DNA from: an uncultured Duganella sp.
GTDB lineage: Bacteria > Pseudomonadota > Gammaproteobacteria > Burkholderiales > Burkholderiaceae
Length of the DNA stretch: 16,452 bases
Reading direction: 5' to 3'
Assembly (NCBI GenBank): GCA_946482635.1
Contig: CAMLSG010000115.1
Span: forward strand, 1-16,452
Shown: piece by piece, positions 1-7,444 of the stretch
Position numbering within the stretch: position 1 is the first letter of the stretch
Layout of the letters: every line of letters begins with the position of its first letter
Made by a program: the position numbers and the translations under genes
Notes under the pieces: generated by a model
The model's input: only the letters and a program-made list of their open reading frames with translations
What the model was told of the DNA's origin: nothing
Database searches by the model: none

Positions 1-62
1 AGGTGCAAGACAGCGACAAAAGCCAGGCCGGAGTAGTTCTTGCGGGAGGTGTCGAAGTTCAT
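1..62 (-). CDS. TonB-like energy transducer, N-terminal fragment
   Basis: Only the first 20 codons of a leftward gene are in the window. The start ATG is the complement of 60-62 and is preceded on that strand by AAAGGAG at good spacing. The translated start is a short polar stretch (MNFDTSRKNYSG) that runs into a hydrophobic segment (LAFVAVLHL), typical of the cytoplasmic tail and single membrane anchor of TonB proteins in Oxalobacteraceae. TonB passes energy from the proton-motive force (with ExbB/ExbD) to outer-membrane receptors. The gene is divergent from the response regulator at 205. The family call rests on the N-terminal style alone; another single-pass membrane protein is possible. 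Confidence 0.45.
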   Translation of the reverse strand, partial: MNFDTSRKNYSGLAFVAVLH

Positions 63-96
63 GGAAATGCTCCTTTCTTCTTGTTGGTAGGCTGAA

Positions 97-113
97 TTGC
101 CAGTCCATGGCAA
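97..113. promoter_or_regulatory. Perfect dyad TTGCCA-N5-TGGCAA
   Basis: A perfect 6-bp inverted repeat with a 5-nt spacer lies in the 142-nt gap between the divergent TonB-like gene and the response regulator. Symmetric sites of this kind suit dimeric binding by a LuxR-type HTH protein, so the adjacent regulator is a candidate ligand. That link is inference; the sequence shows only the symmetry and the location. Confidence 0.3.
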
Positions 114-142
114 GATATTCTTCTATCTAATGGAAATAAGCA

Positions 143-158
143 AGCAATTTTTATTGCT
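143..158. promoter_or_regulatory. Perfect dyad AGCAAT-N4-ATTGCT
   Basis: A second perfect 6-bp inverted repeat, with a TTTT spacer, lies about 46 nt from the start codon of the response regulator and inside an AT-rich patch that probably holds the promoters of this divergent gap. It could be an operator or a small hairpin in a leader RNA. No convincing -35/-10 pair could be fixed here. Confidence 0.25.
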
Positions 159-204
159 ATGTCTTGGCGTGGTATCCTTCCATCATCTAGAAACGAGGAA
201 TGCT

Positions 205-843
205 ATGAATAAGATCAGAGTACTGCTGGCTGACGATCATCCTGTGGTGATGGGCGGATTTGCGATGGCGCTGGCTGGTTTCGGGGTGGAAGTCGTCGGC
301 CAGGCAAAGACGCCGGCCGAGGCGGTCGAGGCCTTCCAGGCCCTGGTACCCGACGTTGCTATCCTTGATATGCGCTTCGGCGAGCAAATGACGGGACTGG
401 ACGTGGCGCGCCAGATACTGGCCATGGCGCCCAAGGCGCACATCATCTTCCTGACCCAGTTCGACCAGGACGCGCTGGTCAAGGAGGCCTACCGCATTGG
501 TGCGCGGGCGCTGGTCACGAAGGACTGTGATCCGGCCGAACTTTTCACCGCCGTGCAGCGCGCTGCGCAGGGCGAGTTGTATTTCATGCCCGCCATCGCG
601 GAACGGCTGGCCAGCCTCTCGGTGCTGGGCGAGCAATCGCCGCAGGCGCTGCTCGATGAGCGCTCGCTGGAAATCTTCAAGCTGATGGCGGAAGGCCTGA
701 CCAACGCGGAAATCGCCGAAAAGCTGGGCGTCTCCAGCAAGACGATCAGCAACTCCAGCCAGGCCATCAAGGACAAGCTGGGCGTTGAACGCGCGGCCGA
801 CATCACCCGCCTGGCGGTGCGCCACGGCGTGCTGCAAGCCTGA
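205..843 (+). CDS. NarL/FixJ-family response regulator
   Basis: A 212-residue two-domain DNA-binding response regulator. The receiver domain (about 4-122) has the acidic pair D10/D11, phosphoacceptor D55 in VAILDMR, T84 and K106. A LuxR-type helix-turn-helix (about 145-210) contains GLTNAEIAEKLGVSSKTIS and the ending KLGV...A..G. The start at 205 is chosen because GAGGA sits 5 nt upstream and the receiver domain begins at once; an upstream in-frame ATG at 97 would add a non-homologous hydrophobic stretch. The stop codon overlaps the kinase start by 1 nt (TGATG), so the two are translationally coupled and form a cognate pair. Targets are unknown; the divergent TonB-like gene and its own promoter are the nearest candidates. 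Confidence 0.93.
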   Translation: MNKIRVLLADDHPVVMGGFAMALAGFGVEVVGQAKTPAEAVEAFQALVPDVAILDMRFGEQMTGLDVARQILAMAPKAHIIFLTQFDQDALVKEAYRIGARALVTKDCDPAELFTAVQRAAQGELYFMPAIAERLASLSVLGEQSPQALLDERSLEIFKLMAEGLTNAEIAEKLGVSSKTISNSSQAIKDKLGVERAADITRLAVRHGVLQA

Positions 844-2102
844 TGCGGGCCAAATGGCGCGTCGGCACCCGTGGGCGGCTGCTGGCGATTACCCTGTTGC
901 CGGTGCTGGCTTTATTCGTCACGCTTACCTGGTACAACTACCAGTCGCGCCAAACCGAGGTGCATGCCGAACTGGCGGAGCGCGGCCAGTTGCTGGCCAG
1001 CGCGCTGGTGGCCAGCAGCGAAATCAGCCTGGTGCGCGGGCAGTTCGACGAGTTGCGCGCGACGATCAACGGCATGCTGCAGACCGACAGCGCGATTCAT
1101 CGGGTGACCCTGCTCGACGCGGACCGCAAGCCCTTGTTGGACGTGACGGCGCGCGGTGATGCGGTACCCGAGGCGCGTTATTACGAATCGGTGGTCCATA
1201 AGCGCTTGCTGTACGTGACTGGCGGCGGCAACCGCAATGTCGGAACCATGGGCTATGTGCAGGTCCGCATGTCGCCGAGCGCCATGCTGCGCAAGGCGCG
1301 CTCGCGCTTTCAGCTCGAACTTGGAGTGGCGCTGGCGGGGTTGCTGGTATGCGCCGGACTGGCATGGCAGATGACCAGCGGGTTTGCCGCGTCGCTGCAA
1401 GCTTCCATGCAGGCGGTGCGCGCGGCCGATGCGGAAAAGCGCCGCCTGTTGCAGCGGGTGACCACGGCAGTGGAGGACGAGCGCAAGGCGATCGCGCTGG
1501 AGATCCACGATGAATTGAACGCGACGCTGATCGCGGTGCGGCTGGAGGCGCAGCAGATCGCGGGTTTGGCGGGCACGCTGCCGCCAGCTGACGCGACGGC
1601 GCAGATTCGCGACAAGGCGCAGGCGATCACCAAGCTGGCGCTGGGCTTGTACAACAGCGGCAGGACTCTGGTGCGCCGCTTGCGCCCGGAAATGCTGGAC
1701 ATGCTTGGCCTGCAAGGCGCACTGGAGGAAATGGTGCGGCAGGTCGGCAGCAGTCATCCCGCCTGCCGCTTCACGCTGCATACCGAGGGTGACTTCGGCG
1801 GGCTCGATGGCGATGCCGCGATCTCGGCTTACCGGATCGTACAGGAAGCGCTTTCGAATATTGTGAAGCACGCGCGTGCCAGCGCAGCGAGCGTGGACGT
1901 TGTACGGCAAGGCGAGGCGTTGCAGATCGCCGTGGCCGATGGCGGCATCGGCTTCGATCCGGCGCGCACCGCTGCCGGCGTTGGCCTGGCCGGCATGCGT
2001 GAGCGAGTCCAGGCGCTGGGCGGCAGCTTCGCGATGGATTGCTCGTCGGGCACGCGGATTGCGATTACGCTGCCGGTGGAGGCATGGCGCGCGGGAACCT
2101 GA
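843..2102 (+). CDS. Membrane sensor histidine kinase, HisKA_3 (NarX/UhpB-like) type
   Basis: A 419-residue kinase partnering the response regulator before it. Membrane segments at about 14-30 and 160-178 enclose a periplasmic sensor region of roughly 128 residues that I do not recognise. A HAMP-like or coiled-coil linker follows, then the HisKA_3 dimerisation helix with ERKAIALEIHDEL (H222 is the phosphorylation site). The HATPase domain carries the N-box with N339 (VQEALSNIVKHA), a G1 box with D366 in VADGGIGF, and a G2 region GVGLAGMRERV. The second residue of the usual DDG G1 motif is Gly here, a mild deviation. The last 38 bp overlap the 3' end of the opposite-strand tctE-like gene. The stimulus cannot be read from the sequence. 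Confidence 0.92.
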   Translation: MRAKWRVGTRGRLLAITLLPVLALFVTLTWYNYQSRQTEVHAELAERGQLLASALVASSEISLVRGQFDELRATINGMLQTDSAIHRVTLLDADRKPLLDVTARGDAVPEARYYESVVHKRLLYVTGGGNRNVGTMGYVQVRMSPSAMLRKARSRFQLELGVALAGLLVCAGLAWQMTSGFAASLQASMQAVRAADAEKRRLLQRVTTAVEDERKAIALEIHDELNATLIAVRLEAQQIAGLAGTLPPADATAQIRDKAQAITKLALGLYNSGRTLVRRLRPEMLDMLGLQGALEEMVRQVGSSHPACRFTLHTEGDFGGLDGDAAISAYRIVQEALSNIVKHARASAASVDVVRQGEALQIAVADGGIGFDPARTAAGVGLAGMRERVQALGGSFAMDCSSGTRIAITLPVEAWRAGT

Positions 2103-3504
2103 CGCGCACCAGCAAACCGCGCTTACCAGCGCCCTGGTCGAGCTCAAGCTCGGCACGATGCAGGACGGCGATGTCGCGCACAATGGCGAGGCCCAGGCCG
2201 GAGCCGCCCGGATTGGCCTGCATGGTCGACGCGGCGCGGTAGAAGGGCGAGAAGACGCGGTCGCGGTCTTCCGGCGGAATGCCGGGACCGCTGTCTTCCA
2301 CTTCCAGAACGACATGCGTTTCGTTTGGCTGCACGCGCAACACCACGCTGCCTCCGCGCGGCGTGTAGTGCAGGGCGTTGTCGACCAGGTTCGACACTAG
2401 TTCATGCAGCAGCAAGGCCTGGCCATCGACGCTGGCCTCACCATCGCCTTCCAGCGAAAGGTCGATGCCGCGGTTCACCGCGGAAAGGGCCAGCTCCAAC
2501 GCCACCTGCTGTACGGTCTCGCGCAGGGGGACCGGCACCGGCTCCCGATTTTCGCTGTGCTCAATGCGCGCCAGCATTAGCAGGCGATTGGCCAGGTGTA
2601 CCGTGGAGTCGGTGGTGGCAGCCATGCTGGCAACCACATTGCGCAGTTCCGCCGAGGTGGCAGGCGCGCGTTCGAGCTCGCGCTGCGCCAGTTCGGCCTG
2701 GGTCTTGAGTACCGTTAGCGGGGTGCGCAATTGATGCGAGGCGTCGGCGATGAAGCGGCGCTGGCTGGCGATCAGGCCTGCAATGCGCGTGGTCGAGGCA
2801 TTCATGGCCTGCACCAGCGGCCGCACCTCCTTGTGCACCAGCGCCGGGTCGAGGTCGGACAGGTCGGACACGTCGCGCGATTCCACCTCGTGCTTCAACT
2901 GCATCAATGGCCGCAACACCAGCTTGACGGCAAACCACACCAGCAAGCCCGCCAGCAGCACCACGCTGGACTGCCAGGCGATGGTGTCGTACAGGATTTT
3001 CAGCGTCAGGCCTTTGCGGGCATCGAGCGTTTCGCCCACCTGGATCAGCGCGATGCCGCGCATATTGTCGTCATACACCGGCTGCAGCAGGGCCGCGATG
3101 CGGATCGGCTGGCCGTTGTAGTTGGCATGGTAAAAACGCACCAGGGCAGGGTAGTTCTCCGAGCGCGGCACATTGGCCGGCACTTTCGGCAGGTCGTCGT
3201 AGCCGGACACCGTTTCGCCATTGATGCCCGTGACTTTGTAGTAGATGCGGCCCAGCGTATCGGTCTCAAAGCTGTCCAGCGCAACGTAAGGCACGTCGGC
3301 CACCACTTTGCCGCCTTCAACCGACACGCGTTCCGCCAGGGCGCGAGTGGAAGCGAGCAGCGAGCGGTCGTAGGCCATGTCGGCCGCATCCACGGCGTTG
3401 TAATAGACCGAGATCGTGTTGATGATCTCCAGCAGGACCAGCGGCAGCAACAGCCAGCGCAGCAACTGGCCGCGCAGGCTGCCCATGGCGAGCATGGCTT
3501 TCAT
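2065..3504 (-). CDS. tctE: TctE-like sensor histidine kinase
   Basis: A 479-residue HisKA-type kinase. It has a membrane segment at about 13-35, a periplasmic region to about 175 that resembles the 2CSK_N sensor of TctE kinases, a second membrane segment (about 178-196), HAMP, and the H-box RRFIADASHQLRTPL with H257. The HATPase part shows the N-box HELVSNLVDNALHY, G1 DSGPGIP and G2 GGSGLGLA. The start codon shares 1 nt with the tctD stop, so the pair is co-translated. In characterised TctDE systems this kinase responds to tri- or dicarboxylates such as citrate. Here it sits divergent from a porin/Bug/ABC operon, the likely target. The 3' end overlaps the convergent kinase gene by 38 bp. Confidence 0.88.
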   Translation of the reverse strand: MKAMLAMGSLRGQLLRWLLLPLVLLEIINTISVYYNAVDAADMAYDRSLLASTRALAERVSVEGGKVVADVPYVALDSFETDTLGRIYYKVTGINGETVSGYDDLPKVPANVPRSENYPALVRFYHANYNGQPIRIAALLQPVYDDNMRGIALIQVGETLDARKGLTLKILYDTIAWQSSVVLLAGLLVWFAVKLVLRPLMQLKHEVESRDVSDLSDLDPALVHKEVRPLVQAMNASTTRIAGLIASQRRFIADASHQLRTPLTVLKTQAELAQRELERAPATSAELRNVVASMAATTDSTVHLANRLLMLARIEHSENREPVPVPLRETVQQVALELALSAVNRGIDLSLEGDGEASVDGQALLLHELVSNLVDNALHYTPRGGSVVLRVQPNETHVVLEVEDSGPGIPPEDRDRVFSPFYRAASTMQANPGGSGLGLAIVRDIAVLHRAELELDQGAGKRGLLVRVRFPRAMPPPAA

Positions 3505-4190
3505 CAGGCTTTCGCTTCGGCCGGCTGCAGCAGGTAGCCGATGCCGCGCAGTGTAGTGATGGCCGCGGCGCCGGGCTCCTTGCGGTCAAGCTTCTTGCGC
3601 ACGCGGTGGATATACAGTTCGATGGCGTCGAGGTTGGCGTCGTCCGCCAGCGAAAAGACCTGGTCGAACAGTTTTTCTTTTGCCACCGGCTTGCCGCCCT
3701 TGGTGATCAAGGCTTCCAGCACGGCGTGCTCGCGCGGCGTGAGCTGCAGGTTCTCGCCGAAATAGGAAAACATGCGGCTGACGGTATCGAAGCGCAGGGC
3801 GCCGCATTCGTACACCAGCGATTCATTGCCTGCGCTGCGGCGCAGCAAGGCCTTGACGCGTGCTTCCAGTTCGGCCAGTTCGAAAGGTTTGGCGAGGTAA
3901 TCGTCGGCGCCCAGGTTCAGTCCCTGGACCCTGTCTTCCAGCCCGCCGCGCGCGGTCAGGATCAGCACGGGCGTCTTGCCGCCGCGTGCGCGCAGGCGTT
4001 TCAGCACTTCCAGCCCGTCCATGCGGGGCAGTGTCAGGTCGAGGATCACCAGGCCGTATTCCTGGGTCAGCAGCAGGGAGTCGGCGTCGGCGCCGTTATC
4101 GGCGCATTCGACTGAAAGGTTGGCGTCGCGCAGGGCTTTGGAAAGCCAGTGTTGTAATTCGGTGTGGTCTTCCACTAACAGTATTCGCAT
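3504..4190 (-). CDS. tctD: TctD-like OmpR-family response regulator
   Basis: A 228-residue regulator. The receiver domain (about 1-115) has the acidic pair E7/D8, phosphoacceptor D51 in LVILDLTLPRMDG, T79 and K101. The C-terminal winged-helix domain (about 127-225) contains LTPREHAVLEALI, LDAIELYIHRVRKKL and the closing TLRGIGYLL typical of OmpR/PhoB proteins. It overlaps tctE by 1 nt and is divergent from the porin gene across a 100-nt gap with tandem 7-bp repeats, which suggests it activates the transport operon. The ribosome-binding site is weak. The TctD assignment comes from pairing with a TctE-type kinase and adjacency to a Bug/TctC protein; the ligand need not be citrate. Confidence 0.87.
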   Translation of the reverse strand: MRILLVEDHTELQHWLSKALRDANLSVECADNGADADSLLLTQEYGLVILDLTLPRMDGLEVLKRLRARGGKTPVLILTARGGLEDRVQGLNLGADDYLAKPFELAELEARVKALLRRSAGNESLVYECGALRFDTVSRMFSYFGENLQLTPREHAVLEALITKGGKPVAKEKLFDQVFSLADDANLDAIELYIHRVRKKLDRKEPGAAAITTLRGIGYLLQPAEAKA

Positions 4191-4200
4191 GGCATTTGCC

Positions 4201-4234
4201 TGAAAGGCGTTTGAAAGGTTGGCGATTTTATAGT
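4201..4234 (+). promoter_or_regulatory. Candidate TctD-dependent promoter of the porin operon
   Basis: Two direct repeats TGAAAGG at 4201-4207 and 4212-4218 are spaced 11 bp apart, one helical turn, the layout expected for an OmpR-family dimer. A good -10 element TATAGT lies at 4229-4234, while the -35 position (about 4206-4211) has no consensus and falls within the repeats. This is the picture of an activator-dependent promoter. It would give a leader of about 50 nt before the porin start. Binding by TctD is inference from position and family. Confidence 0.45.
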
Positions 4235-4290
4235 TGAACCGTGCCAGAGCGAGGCATGACTGAAATAACTATAAACCCAGGAGACTGATT

Positions 4291-5364
4291 GTGAAAAGAA
4301 CTTCGATGGCAGCGGCCGTCGCGATGATGTTTGCCGCCTATACTTCCGCCCACGCCCAATCCAATGTGCAGGTCTACGGCTTGCTCGACATGGGTGTCGA
4401 CATCACCAATAATGCGCAGGCCGGCGGCGGCAGCGTTACCCACGTCAGCTCCGGCGGCATGAATACTTCGCGCTGGGGCATCAAAGGCAGCGAAGACCTG
4501 GGCGGCGGCCTGAAAGCCGTGTACCAGCTGGAAAGCGGCATCCTGATGGATACCGGCGCACAGGACGGCAACCTGTTCAAGCGCCAGGCCAACGTCGGCC
4601 TGGAAGGCAGCTGGGGCCGCGTGGTGCTGGGCCGCTCGTTCACCAGCGTGTACGACACCGTGATCAAGTTCGACCCGATGGGCTTTGCGCCTTACTACTC
4701 CTGGGCGACCGGCGGCAGCGCCACCCTGCCAAGCAAGTACGGCATGACCACCGGCTTCGATAACCTGATCAAATACTCCGGCAAGACCGGCGACTGGAAC
4801 TACGGCTTCAGCTACGGCATGGGCGAGCAGCAGGGCGCGGGCGCCAGCTCGGCCGACAGCGCCAAGTATGCAGGCGCGGTCAGCTACCAGTCCGAGTCGC
4901 TGGGCGCGATGTTCACCGCGGAGCGCATCAACGGCAACAACGTGGTCGCCACCGGCAACCGTGACGAGACTACCGCCTACCACCTGGGCGGCTACTACGC
5001 CACGGGCGATTTCAAGTTCTGGCTCGGCGGCCGGACCTACAAGCTGGTGTCGGGCAAAGCGGCTACGGCTGATGTAAAAGGCAACACCCTGTGGGCTGGC
5101 GTGGCATACAAGCCGCAGCCGAACGTCACCATCACCGGTGCGGTCTACCACATCGACCAGCGCAACCTGGCAGCCGGCAAGGACGCCGATCCGACCATGT
5201 ATGTGCTGCGCTACCGCTACGCGGCGTCCAAGCGCACCGACTTGTATGCAACTGTCGGTTACACCAAAGGCAAGCATGACCAGCTGGTCGGCCTGTCGCG
5301 CGACGACGCCGGTTTCGGCGACAGCCAGCACGGCGTAATGGTTGGCATCCAGCACCGCTTCTGA
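4291..5364 (+). CDS. Gram-negative trimeric-type porin
   Basis: A 357-residue outer-membrane porin of the betaproteobacterial (porin_4/OmpC-like) family. It has a signal peptide of about 22 residues ending in ...TSAHA before QSNVQVYGLLDMGVD, the usual first beta-strand. Alternating aromatic/Gly strands follow, with a typical loop-region motif (GRVVLGRSFTSVYD), and the chain ends in VGIQHRF with the C-terminal Phe needed for Bam-mediated insertion. The start is GTG at 4291, with AGGAG at 4279-4283. As first gene of the operon it probably provides outer-membrane passage for the substrate of the binding proteins encoded behind it, much as OpdH-type porins accompany tricarboxylate uptake systems. 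Confidence 0.9.
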   Translation: MKRTSMAAAVAMMFAAYTSAHAQSNVQVYGLLDMGVDITNNAQAGGGSVTHVSSGGMNTSRWGIKGSEDLGGGLKAVYQLESGILMDTGAQDGNLFKRQANVGLEGSWGRVVLGRSFTSVYDTVIKFDPMGFAPYYSWATGGSATLPSKYGMTTGFDNLIKYSGKTGDWNYGFSYGMGEQQGAGASSADSAKYAGAVSYQSESLGAMFTAERINGNNVVATGNRDETTAYHLGGYYATGDFKFWLGGRTYKLVSGKAATADVKGNTLWAGVAYKPQPNVTITGAVYHIDQRNLAAGKDADPTMYVLRYRYAASKRTDLYATVGYTKGKHDQLVGLSRDDAGFGDSQHGVMVGIQHRF

Positions 5365-5377
5365 TAATAATGAAGCC

Positions 5378-6322
5378 ATGAAGATCCTGTTTTCCATCTT
5401 CGCTGCTGTCCTGCTCATGGCAGGGCAGGCGCAGGCCGCAGAATGCATCGTGCCGTCCAAGCCGGGCGGTGCGATGGACCTGACCTGTAAGCTGGCCCAG
5501 AAGGGCCTGGCGACGGTGCCGGGCGGCCAGCCCATGAAGCTGGTGTATCGCCCGGGCGGGATCGGTGCCGTGGCATGGCACTCGCTGGTATCGCAGCGCC
5601 GCGCCGAACCGAATACCCTGGTGGCGTTTTCCGGCGGTTCGCTGCTGAACCTTGCGCAGGGCAAGTTCGGCAAGGCGACGGCGGACGATGTGCGCTGGGT
5701 AGCGGCGCTGGGTGCCGACTACGGCATGATCGCCGTGCGCTCCGACTCGCCCTACAAGACGCTGGCCGACCTGGTGGCGGCGCTCAAGCGCAATCCTTCC
5801 AAGGTGCTGATCGGGGTCAGTGGCACTATCGGCAGCCAGGACTGGCTGAAGGTAGCGCTGCTGGTGCGCCAGGCCGGCCTGGACCCGAAAGTGCTGCGTT
5901 TCGTGGCGCTGGAAGGGGGCGGCGAGTCCTTCACCGCGATGCAGGCGAATTACGTGCAGGTGGTTTCAGGCGATGCTTCCGAAGCCAACCTGGTCGGCAA
6001 TTCGATCCGCGTGCTGGCCGTGATGTCGGAGGAGCGCTTGCCAGGCAAGCTGGCTGCGGTGCCGACGGCGCGCGAGCAAGGCTACGACCTGGTCTGGCCG
6101 GTGATTCGCGGCGTGTGGATGGGCCCCCAGGTGGCCGATGCCGATTACCAGCAATGGGTGAAAACCTTCGAGCACCTCATGGCGACGCCGGAGTTCGCGA
6201 AGCTGCGAACGGAAGCGGGACTATATCCCTTCAGCCTGACAGGACAGGCACTCAACGAGTACGTGCATAAGGCCGTGGACGATTACGGCAAACGCGCCAG
6301 CCATCTAGGCCTGGTGCGCTGA
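5378..6322 (+). CDS. tctC: Bug/TctC-family periplasmic solute-binding protein
   Basis: A 314-residue binding protein of the Bug (TctC) family, abundant in Betaproteobacteria. The signal peptide MKILFSIFAAVLLMAGQAQA precedes the mature protein. The PGG-x2-D ligand-loop motif appears as PSKPGGAMDLT (D34), with RPGGIGAVAW and GVSGTIGSQDW further on, and GGGESFTAMQANYVQVVSGDASE near the hinge. Length is typical. The ATG at 5378 starts the signal peptide, 13 nt after the porin stop; no clear Shine-Dalgarno is present, so coupling to the porin is possible. These proteins normally bind carboxylates and feed TctA/TctB membrane proteins, but neither is encoded here and ABC genes follow. It may deliver substrate elsewhere or act as the co-sensor for TctE. 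Confidence 0.88.
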   Translation: MKILFSIFAAVLLMAGQAQAAECIVPSKPGGAMDLTCKLAQKGLATVPGGQPMKLVYRPGGIGAVAWHSLVSQRRAEPNTLVAFSGGSLLNLAQGKFGKATADDVRWVAALGADYGMIAVRSDSPYKTLADLVAALKRNPSKVLIGVSGTIGSQDWLKVALLVRQAGLDPKVLRFVALEGGGESFTAMQANYVQVVSGDASEANLVGNSIRVLAVMSEERLPGKLAAVPTAREQGYDLVWPVIRGVWMGPQVADADYQQWVKTFEHLMATPEFAKLRTEAGLYPFSLTGQALNEYVHKAVDDYGKRASHLGLVR

Positions 6323-6351
6323 AACATCCCTCAAAATTCTAGGAGACACAA

Positions 6352-7434
6352 ATGATCAAGACGACCCTGGTGGCCGCCGCGGGCCTGTTCGCGTGCACCG
6401 CATTCGCACAATCGCCAGCCGGCTATCCTGCCGATTACCAGAAAGTGATCGATGCGGCGAAAAAAGAGGGCAAGCTGGTGGTGTACGGCGCCACCGACAG
6501 CAAGGCTGCCCAGCCTTTGATCCGCGACTTCAATGCCCTGTACCCTGGCATCACCGTCGAATACAACGACATGAATTCGACCGAGGTGTACAACCGCTTC
6601 ATCTCCGAGATGGCAGCCGGCGGCAACACGGCCGACGTGATGTGGTCCTCCGCCATGGACCTGCAAATGCGCCTGGCCTCCGACGGCTACGCGCTGAAAT
6701 ACAAATCGGTGGAAGCGTCCAAGATTCCCGGCTGGGCAGTGTGGGACGACCAGGCTTACGGCACCACCTTCGAGCCGGCCGCCATCGTCTACAACAAGCG
6801 CCTGGTCGACGCCAAGGAAGTACCGCAGACCCACGCCGACTTCGTGAAGCTGATCCAGCAGCCGAAGTTCAAGGACAAGGTCACCACCTACGACATCGAG
6901 AAATCGGGCGTCGGCTTCATGTTCATGAGCCAGGATGCCAAGGAATATCCGAAATTCCTGGAACTGGAAAATGCTTTCGGCGAAGCCAAGGTGCGCGTGC
7001 AGTCTTCCACCGGCACCATGATGGAGCGCATCTCTTCCGGCGAAAACCTGATCGGCTACAACGTGCTGGGCTCCTACGCTCTGGTGCGCGCCAAGACCGA
7101 TCCTTCGATCGGCGTTCAACTGCCGAAGGACTACACCCTGGTGATGTCGCGCGTGATGTTCATCAACAAGGGCGCGAAGAACGTCAACGCCGCCAAGCTG
7201 TGGCTGGACTACACCCTGTCGCACCGCGGCCAGACCATCATCGCCAACGAATCCAAGCTGTTCGCGATCCGCGCCGACGTGACCGGTGAAACCACCTCGT
7301 CCGACCTGGTCAAGCAGATCGGCCAGGACAAGATCAAGCCGGTGCCGGTGCACCCAATCCTGCTGCAGTTCCTCGGCCCGCAGAAACGCATGGCCTTCCT
7401 GAAGCAGTGGAAAGAAACCGCCGGCAAGAAATAA
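6352..7434 (+). CDS. ABC-transporter periplasmic binding protein, AfuA/FbpA-like
   Basis: A 360-residue solute-binding protein with a signal peptide of about 19 residues (MIKTTLVAAAGLFACTAFA). The mature start YPADYQKVIDAAKKEGKLVVYGATD is the opening of family-1/6 binding proteins grouped with ferric iron, hexose-phosphate (AfuA) and 2-aminoethylphosphonate systems. Later parts include the PGITVEYNDMNSTEVYNRF segment and AAIVYNKRLV. A strong AGGAG lies just upstream. The permease begins 10 nt after the stop, so this is the cognate binding protein. The substrate is not readable: automatic labels such as 'iron(III)' are unreliable in this family, and the TctDE/Bug context points rather to an organic anion or a metal-carboxylate complex. 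Confidence 0.88.
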   Translation: MIKTTLVAAAGLFACTAFAQSPAGYPADYQKVIDAAKKEGKLVVYGATDSKAAQPLIRDFNALYPGITVEYNDMNSTEVYNRFISEMAAGGNTADVMWSSAMDLQMRLASDGYALKYKSVEASKIPGWAVWDDQAYGTTFEPAAIVYNKRLVDAKEVPQTHADFVKLIQQPKFKDKVTTYDIEKSGVGFMFMSQDAKEYPKFLELENAFGEAKVRVQSSTGTMMERISSGENLIGYNVLGSYALVRAKTDPSIGVQLPKDYTLVMSRVMFINKGAKNVNAAKLWLDYTLSHRGQTIIANESKLFAIRADVTGETTSSDLVKQIGQDKIKPVPVHPILLQFLGPQKRMAFLKQWKETAGKK

Positions 7435-7444
7435 GGAGCCGAGA

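Noticed and set aside
97..204. N-terminal extension of the response regulator from an upstream ATG.
   Set aside because: The extension is a non-homologous hydrophobic stretch over the two dyads, while GAGGA and ATG at 205 give the normal receiver-domain start.
912..2315. Long minus-strand open frame opposite the HisKA_3 kinase.
   Set aside because: It runs antisense to a clear kinase and partly in another frame of tctE, with shadow-like composition and no recognisable domain.
4228..5673. Minus-strand open frame of about 481 codons opposite the porin and Bug genes.
   Set aside because: It is the complement of two well-supported genes; no ribosome-binding site, domain or sensible composition.
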